Positions 58,318-64,000 of a stretch of 64,000 bases of DNA are shown in pieces. Source of the DNA: Pseudomonas viridiflava (lineage in GTDB: Bacteria > Pseudomonadota > Gammaproteobacteria > Pseudomonadales > Pseudomonadaceae); the NCBI RefSeq assembly GCF_900585905.1, contig NZ_UTVH01000034.1, positions 675,606 through 739,605 on the forward strand, read 5' to 3'. The notes under the pieces were generated by a model. It worked only from the letters and a program-made list of their open reading frames with translations. It did not search any database and was not told the DNA's origin. How positions within the stretch are numbered: the stretch's first letter is position 1; each line of letters begins with the position of its first letter. Made by a program: the position numbers and the translations under genes.

Positions 58318-61300
58318 TTATCCCGCCAGCAGTTTGCCCAGCGCCTGGATCTGCTCTTCCCGTATCGCACTGGCTCTTGCCAACTGCTGGCTCAAGGTTT
58401 GCGGTACGACGATCGCCTGTTCGGCTTCGGCAGGCGCATCCTGTGCCTGGGGTTGAGCTTCCCCCTGACCGATGGTCGCGGCGCTAGTGCGGGAATCGTC
58501 GATCGCCGCCGTTTGCGCACCTTGCTGCATTTGCTCGACCTGCAGAGGCTGGCGGTTGACCTCGTTCAGGTCGCCAACCGCCTCCGACACGGGTGCGCCG
58601 CCTGAAGAAATCTCGGTGCTTGAGCTCAGCGGGCTCAAACCCTGGACGAAGTCCTGCATAGGTCGTGCGTTACCGAGGGTCGTGAGGCCATCCAGACGCT
58701 TCACTCCGTTTACCGCATCGAGTATGACCGGATCGTAATTACCATCGCGAAACGCATTCATGGGGCGAATCGTGTCAGCAAAAGGCTGCAGGGTTGGTGC
58801 GGGCGAAGCGGATAGAGAGAAACCGTTGGCCGCTACCAGACTGGCAGGCAATGGATCGACCGGTGCAACCACGATGGGCGCTGGCACGTTCACAGTGGGT
58901 AGCACCACTGGCGCGCTGCCATTGCCTGACGTCGCCGTATCGGGTGCGGGTGCCTGAGTGGGAGCGGGTGCTGCCACACTGTTGGCAGCATTGACCGTCA
59001 GACTCACCACCGCGACGGTAGTGGCGCCATCAGCGTCGGCAACCTGATAGGCAAAGCTGTCCGGCCCGCTGTAGTTCGCATTCGGGACATAGACAAACGT
59101 GCCATCGCCGTTGAGCACCACGACGCCGTTGACCGGGTTTTGCGTGACGCTGAAAGTCACCGCATCACCGTCAATGTCTGTAGCTGCCAGCGCGCCGTTG
59201 ATCGGAGTGTCCGCTGGTGTGGTCACCGAAATGCCCGACGTGACAGGCGCCGGGTTGCTCGCGTTGAGGGTAAAGGTCTGGCTGGTGCTCAGGCCGCTGG
59301 CGTCGGTTGCCGTGACAACGACGAAGTAGACGCCATTGTTAGTTGCACCTTGTTGCGAGGCGTTGCTGAGCAACGTGCCAGAGATCAGCCCGGTTGCATC
59401 AATGCCCAACCCTGCTGGCAAGCCGGTCGCCGTGTATACCAGCGTCTCACCGTTCTGATCAACGAAGTTTGCCGCCGTGGCCAGCGAGAAACCTGCGCCA
59501 TCATTGGCGGCTTGAGTGGTGATGGTTCCAACCGGGGCGGGGGCGCTGTTTACAGCACCAATCAGCAGGCTGACGGTCGCCGTCGCCACGCCGCCATCGG
59601 CGTCCAGCACCCGATAAGTGAAGCTGTCGCTGCCACTGTAATTGGCGTTTGGCGTGTAGATGTAGGTGCCGTTGCTGTTGAGTACCAGCGTGCCGTTGGC
59701 CGGGTTTTGCGTAGCGATGAAGGTAAGTGCGTCGCCATCAATGTCAGTCGCCACGAGCGTTCCGTTAACGACGGTGTCTTGCACCGTGGTAACAGTTGAA
59801 CCAGCAGTGGTTGGCGCAGGGTTGATCACGCTCAGGTTGAACGTCTGGCTGACGTTAAGGCCGTTAGCATCGGTAGCAGTGACCACCACGGAATAGATGC
59901 CATTTTTGTTTGGGCCCTGCTGCGACGCGTTATTAGCCAGCGTGCCAGTGATCAAACCGTTCGCATCAATGCTCAAACCTGCTGGTAAACCAGCGACGGT
60001 GTACGAAAGAACGTCGCCATCCAGATCGGCAAAGTTGGCTGCGGTATCAAGTGCAAAACGTGAACCATCGCTTGCTGATTGGGTGGTGATACTGCCGACT
60101 GAGTTGGGAGCATCATTAACTGCGGTGACTACCAGATTGACGACTGCGGTAACGACGCCGCCATCGGCATCAGTGACTTGGTAGGTAAAGCTGTCCGGGC
60201 CGTTGTAATTGGCGTTTGGCGTGTAGGTGTACGTGCCATTGCTGTTGAGCACCAACGTGCCGTTAGCTGGGTTTTGAGTGGTGCTAAAGGTGAGGGTGTC
60301 GCCGTCAATGTCAGTTGCAACGAGCGTTCCGCTAATGGGTGCGTCTTCGGCAGTCGTTATGCTGATGCCTGAGGTGCTAGGCGCAGGGTTGCTGACGTTC
60401 AACGTGAATGTCTGGCTGACGCTCAGCCCATTTGCATCAGTCGCAGTCACAACAACCGAATAGATGCCATTGTTATTCGGACCCTGCTGCGATGCGTTAT
60501 TGGCGAGGGTGCCGGTGATCAGGCCGTTCGAATCAATGCTCAAACCTGCTGGCAAGCCAGCGACGGTATACGAAAGAACGTCGCCATCCAGATCGGCAAA
60601 ATTGGCTGCCGTACCCAGGGAAAACGCTGCGCCATCGTTGGCCGCCTGCGCAGCAATGCTGCCCACGGAGTTGGGCGCGTCATTCACCGCGGTTACTACC
60701 AGATTGACGACTGCTGTAACGACAGCGCCGTCAGCATCGGCCACCTGATAGGTAAAACTGTCCGGGCCGTTGTAATTGGCGTTTGGCGTGTAGATGTACG
60801 TGCCATTGCTGTTGAGCACCAACGTTCCGTTGGCCGGGTTTTGAGTGGTGCTGAAGGTAAGGGCATCGCCATCTATATCAGTCGCAACGAGCGTCCCGGT
60901 AATGGGTGCGTCTTCGGCAGTCGTCATGCTGATGCCTGAAGTAACAGGCGCAGGATTACTCACGTTCAACGTGAACGTCTGGCTGACGTTCAGCCCATTT
61001 GCATCAGTCGCGGTCACAACGATCGAGTAGATGCCGTTGTTGTTTGGGCCCTGCTGCGATGCGTTATTGGCGAGGGTGCCCGTGATCAGGCCGTTCGCAT
61101 CAATGCTCAAACCTGCTGGCAGACCAGCAACGGAATAGGAAAGAACATCACCATCCATATCAGCGAAATTCGCTGCCGTACCCAGGGAAAACGCTGCGCT
61201 ATCGTTGGCCGCCTGCGCAGCAATGCTGCCCACGGAGTTGGGTGCGTCGTTGACGGCTGTTATAACGAGGCTGACAACAGCGGTGACAACAGCGCCGTCA

Positions 61301-64000
61301 GCGTCAGTGACCTGATAGGTGAAACTATCAGGTCCGTTGTAATTGGTGTTTGGCGTGTAGATGTACGTGCCGTTGCTGTTGAGCACCAACGTGCCATTTG
61401 CCGGGTTCTGGATTGCACTGAAAGTGATGGCGTCGCCATCAATGTCAGTCGCAACAAGCGTTCCGCTAATCGGCGAATCCTCAGCAGTCGTTGAGCTGAT
61501 GCCTGAGGTAACAGGCGCAGGATTACTCACGTTCAACGTGAATGTCTGGCTGACGCTGAGGCCATTTGCATCAGTCGCAGTCACAACGACCGAATAGATG
61601 CCGTCACTATTCGGACCTTGCTGTGAAGCGTTATTGGCGAGGGTGCCAGCGATCAGGCCGTTCGCATCAATGCTCAAACCCGAAGGCAGACCAGCAGCGG
61701 TATACGAAAGAACATCACCATCCAGGTCGGCAAAGTTAGCTGCAGTACCCAGGGAGAACGCTGCGCCATCGTTGGCCGCTTGCGCAGCAATGCTGCCCAC
61801 GGAGTTGGGGGCGTCATTCACCGCGGTTACTACCAGATTGACGACCGCTGTAACGACAGCGCCGTCAGCGTCAGTGACCTGATAAGTGAAACTGTCTGGT
61901 CCGTTGTAATTGGCGTTTGGCGTGTAGGTGTACGTGCCGTTGCTATTGAGTACCAGCGTGCCGTTAGCCGAGTTTTGAGTGGTGCTGAAGGTAAGGGCAT
62001 CGCCATCGATGTCGGTTGCAACGAGTGTTCCGTTAATGGGTGCGTCTTCGGCAGTCGTTATGCTGATGCCTGAGGTAACAGGCACAGGGTTGCTGACGTT
62101 CAACGTGAATGTCTGGCTGACGTTCAGCCCATTTGCATCAGTCGCAGTCACAACAACCGAATAGATGCCATTGTTATTCGGACCCTGCTGCGATGCGTTA
62201 TTGGCTAGCGTGCCAGTGATCAAACCGTTCGCATCAATGCTTAAACCCGCTGGCAGACCAGCTACGGTATACGAAAGAACGTCGCCATCCAGATCGGCAA
62301 AATTGGCTGCCGTGCCCAGGGAGAAGGCTGTGCCATCGTTAGCCGTTTGCGCAGTAATGCTGCCCACGGGGTTGGGCGCGTCATTCACGGCTGTCACAAC
62401 CAGACTGACGACTGCTGTAATCACAGCGCCATCAGCATCGGTGACTTGGTAGGTAAAACTGTCCGGGCCGTTGTAATTGGCGTTTGGCGTGTAGGTGTAC
62501 GTGCCGTTGCTGTTGAGCACCAACGTGCCATTTGCCGGGTTTTGGATGGCACTGAAGGTGATGGCGTCGCCATCTATATCAGTCGCAACAAGCGTTCCGC
62601 TAATCGGCGAATCTTCAACAGTCGTTATGCTGATGCCTGAGGTAACAGGCACAGGGTTGCTGACGTTCAACAAGAACGTCTGGCTGACGTTGAGCCCATT
62701 CGCGTCGGCTGCAGTGACAACTACTGAGTAGATCCCGTCGCTATTCGGACCCTGCTGCGATGCGTTATTGGCGAGGGTGCCAGTGATCAGGCCGTTCGCA
62801 TCAATGCTCAAACCTGCTGGCAGACCAGCAACGGAATAGGAAAGAACATCACCATCCAGATCAGCGAAATTCGCTGCCGTACCCAGGGAAAACGCTGCGC
62901 CATCGTTAGCCGCTTGCGCAGTAATGCTGCCCACGGAGTTGGGTGCGTCGTTGACGGCTGTTATAACGAGGCTGACAACAGCGGTGACAACAGCGCCGTC
63001 AGCGTCAGTGACCTGATAGGTGAAACTATCAGGTCCGTTGTAATTGGTGTTTGGCGTGTAGATGTAAGTGCCGTTGCTATTGAGTACCAACGTGCCATTT
63101 GCCGGGTTCTGGATTGCACTGAAAATGATCGCGTCGCCATCTATGTCAGTCGCGACAAGCGTTCCGCTAATCGGCGAATCTTCAGCAGTCGTTAGGCTGA
63201 TGCCTGAGGTGACAGGCACAGGATTGCTGACGTTCAACAAGAACGTCTGGCTGACGCTAAGGCCATTCGCGTCAGTTGCAGTGACAACCACTGAGTAAAT
63301 ACCGTCGCTATTCGGACCTTGCTGCGATGCGTTATTGGTGAGGGTGCCAGTGATCAGGCCGTTCGCATCAATGCTCAAACCTGCTGGCAGACCAGCAGCG
63401 GTGTACGAAAGAACGTCGCCATCCAGGTCGGCAAAATTGGCTGCCGTGGCTAGGGAAAACGCTGCGCCATCGTTAGCCGCTTGGGTAGCAATGCTGCCCA
63501 CAGAGTTGGGTGCGTCGTTTACGGCTGTTATAACGAGACTTACAACAGCGGTGACGACAGCACCGTCAGCATCAGCCACTTGGTAGGTAAAACTGTCCGG
63601 TCCGTTGTAATTGGGATTTGGTGTGTAGATATACGTACCGTTGCTGTTGAGTACAAGCGTGCCGTTGGCCGGGTTTTGAGTGGTGCTGAAGGTAAGGGCA
63701 TCGCCATCTATGTCAGTCGCAACGAGCGTCCCGTTAATGGGTGCGTCTTCGGCAGTCGTTACGCTGATGCCTGAGGTGCTAGGCGCAGGGTTGCTGACGT
63801 TCAACGTGAATGTCTGGCTGACGTTCAGCCCATTTGCATCAGTCGCAGTCACAACGACCGAATAGATGCCGTCACTATTCGGACCTTGCTGTGAAGCGTT
63901 ATTAGCGAGGGTGCCCGTGATCAGGCCATTGGCATCAATGCTCAAACCCGAAGGCAGACCAGCAGCGGTATACGAAAGAACATCACCATCCAGGTCGGCA
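58318..64000 (-). CDS. giant repetitive surface protein (cadherin/Ig-like), 3' part
   Basis: About 1894 residues of the C-terminal part are visible; the 5' end lies beyond the right edge. From the edge to about 58985 it is built of 189-residue repeats. Each contains a He_PIG-like Ig module (GLPAGLSIDANGLITGTL) and a cadherin-like/tandem-95 module (ATDIDGDALTFSTTQNPANG, then NYNGPDSFTYQVTDADG) with DxDGD calcium-type loops. Nine cadherin-like modules are visible. After a Pro/Ala/Thr-rich linker comes a unique C-terminal region of about 170 residues ending LSQQLARASAIREEQIQALG then KLLAG. No RTX nonapeptides or VCBS/HemB-type C-terminal signal is seen. It is likely a cell-surface adhesin exported by the downstream TolC/adaptor/M50 genes (inference). 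Confidence 0.9.
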   Translation of the reverse strand, partial: ADLDGDVLSYTAAGLPSGLSIDANGLITGTLANNASQQGPNSDGIYSVVVTATDANGLNVSQTFTLNVSNPAPSTSGISVTTAEDAPINGTLVATDIDGDALTFSTTQNPANGTLVLNSNGTYIYTPNPNYNGPDSFTYQVADADGAVVTAVVSLVITAVNDAPNSVGSIATQAANDGAAFSLATAANFADLDGDVLSYTAAGLPAGLSIDANGLITGTLTNNASQQGPNSDGIYSVVVTATDANGLSVSQTFLLNVSNPVPVTSGISLTTAEDSPISGTLVATDIDGDAIIFSAIQNPANGTLVLNSNGTYIYTPNTNYNGPDSFTYQVTDADGAVVTAVVSLVITAVNDAPNSVGSITAQAANDGAAFSLGTAANFADLDGDVLSYSVAGLPAGLSIDANGLITGTLANNASQQGPNSDGIYSVVVTAADANGLNVSQTFLLNVSNPVPVTSGISITTVEDSPISGTLVATDIDGDAITFSAIQNPANGTLVLNSNGTYTYTPNANYNGPDSFTYQVTDADGAVITAVVSLVVTAVNDAPNPVGSITAQTANDGTAFSLGTAANFADLDGDVLSYTVAGLPAGLSIDANGLITGTLANNASQQGPNNNGIYSVVVTATDANGLNVSQTFTLNVSNPVPVTSGISITTAEDAPINGTLVATDIDGDALTFSTTQNSANGTLVLNSNGTYTYTPNANYNGPDSFTYQVTDADGAVVTAVVNLVVTAVNDAPNSVGSIAAQAANDGAAFSLGTAANFADLDGDVLSYTAAGLPSGLSIDANGLIAGTLANNASQQGPNSDGIYSVVVTATDANGLSVSQTFTLNVSNPAPVTSGISSTTAEDSPISGTLVATDIDGDAITFSAIQNPANGTLVLNSNGTYIYTPNTNYNGPDSFTYQVTDADGAVVTAVVSLVITAVNDAPNSVGSIAAQAANDSAAFSLGTAANFADMDGDVLSYSVAGLPAGLSIDANGLITGTLANNASQQGPNNNGIYSIVVTATDANGLNVSQTFTLNVSNPAPVTSGISMTTAEDAPITGTLVATDIDGDALTFSTTQNPANGTLVLNSNGTYIYTPNANYNGPDSFTYQVADADGAVVTAVVNLVVTAVNDAPNSVGSIAAQAANDGAAFSLGTAANFADLDGDVLSYTVAGLPAGLSIDSNGLITGTLANNASQQGPNNNGIYSVVVTATDANGLSVSQTFTLNVSNPAPSTSGISITTAEDAPISGTLVATDIDGDTLTFSTTQNPANGTLVLNSNGTYTYTPNANYNGPDSFTYQVTDADGGVVTAVVNLVVTAVNDAPNSVGSITTQSASDGSRFALDTAANFADLDGDVLSYTVAGLPAGLSIDANGLITGTLANNASQQGPNKNGIYSVVVTATDANGLNVSQTFNLSVINPAPTTAGSTVTTVQDTVVNGTLVATDIDGDALTFIATQNPANGTLVLNSNGTYIYTPNANYSGSDSFTYRVLDADGGVATATVSLLIGAVNSAPAPVGTITTQAANDGAGFSLATAANFVDQNGETLVYTATGLPAGLGIDATGLISGTLLSNASQQGATNNGVYFVVVTATDASGLSTSQTFTLNASNPAPVTSGISVTTPADTPINGALAATDIDGDAVTFSVTQNPVNGVVVLNGDGTFVYVPNANYSGPDSFAYQVADADGATTVAVVSLTVNAANSVAAPAPTQAPAPDTATSGNGSAPVVLPTVNVPAPIVVAPVDPLPASLVAANGFSLSASPAPTLQPFADTIRPMNAFRDGNYDPVILDAVNGVKRLDGLTTLGNARPMQDFVQGLSPLSSSTEISSGGAPVSEAVGDLNEVNRQPLQVEQMQQGAQTAAIDDSRTSAATIGQGEAQPQAQDAPAEAEQAIVVPQTLSQQLARASAIREEQIQALGKLLAG
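58985..64000 (-). repeat. 567-bp tandem repeats in the giant surface protein
   Basis: The conserved SVGS codons recur at 59527, 60094, 60661, 61228, 61795, 62362, 62929 and 63496, always exactly 567 bp apart, so there are eight spaced marks and about nine units. Units near the right edge are nearly identical in DNA; the two units nearest the C-terminus have diverged. Two sub-types of the cadherin-like module alternate (APINGT/ALTFSTTQ and SPISGT/AITFSAIQ). This points to unequal crossing over or gene conversion. Confidence 0.95.

Noticed and set aside
58985..64000. CRISPR-like array
   Set aside because: Repeats are 567 bp, contiguous and coding, with no short spacer pattern and no cas gene.
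58318..64000. LapA/RTX-type adhesin with LapBCE type I secretion
   Set aside because: The visible C-terminus has no RTX repeats, and the neighbouring export genes lack the ABC ATPase that LapB-type systems need. The unseen N-terminus could still hold a retention module.

Overview
This is a 64 kb chromosomal segment of a Pseudomonas, most likely from the P. syringae / P. fluorescens lineage. The evidence is the high GC content, the gene content (tamAB, a MuxABC-OpmB-type RND pump, cysI followed by a DUF934 gene, GlgE/TreS-Pep2/GlgB) and REP palindromes of the kind scattered through Pseudomonas intergenic DNA. I cannot name the species from sequence alone. I see no rRNA, tRNA, CRISPR, IS element or phage gene.

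Layout. 1-13 kb is ordinary core genome: a hybrid histidine kinase translationally coupled to a KaiC-like double ATPase (minus), a dienoyl-CoA isomerase-like crotonase and nudC (plus), then a minus-strand group (TSUP permease, SDR, phosphotransferase, SCP2, histidine phosphatase), sohB, and cysI with a DUF934 partner. 13-21 kb holds a 37-residue membrane microprotein, xthA, a GNAT acetyltransferase, tamA-tamB and tpx. 21-33 kb has a four-gene RND efflux operon with 4-nt overlaps, REP elements, an MHYT-GGDEF-EAL protein and an SDR. 33-42 kb has a proline-rich microprotein and the operon glgE / treS-pep2 / glgB, which interconverts trehalose, maltose, maltose-1-phosphate and branched glucan. It is preceded by a possible AlgU-type promoter. 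42-49 kb carries an autotransporter, an EEP-family hydrolase, an MFS transporter, a periplasmic beta-propeller protein and a small lipoprotein.

49-64 kb is the most unusual part. A minus-strand series runs TolC-like outer-membrane lipoprotein, small periplasmic adaptor, HlyD adaptor with a cytoplasmic GAF-like domain, an M50 (site-2-protease-like) membrane protein fused to a HlyD barrel, and three tandem TctC/Bug-type binding proteins with twin-arginine signals. Upstream lies the 3' part of a giant surface protein made of exact 567-bp (189-residue) tandem repeats that runs off the window end. The export genes have adaptor and outer-membrane parts but no ABC ATPase and no RND permease, and the giant protein lacks an RTX C-terminus. 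My inference is a dedicated non-canonical export system for the giant adhesin, with the M50-HlyD protein as the inner-membrane element and a possible sensing role for the Tat-exported binding proteins.

A TTAGTTG motif recurs, mostly in pairs, in the upstream regions of the autotransporter, the small lipoprotein and the export operon. This suggests shared control of surface genes.
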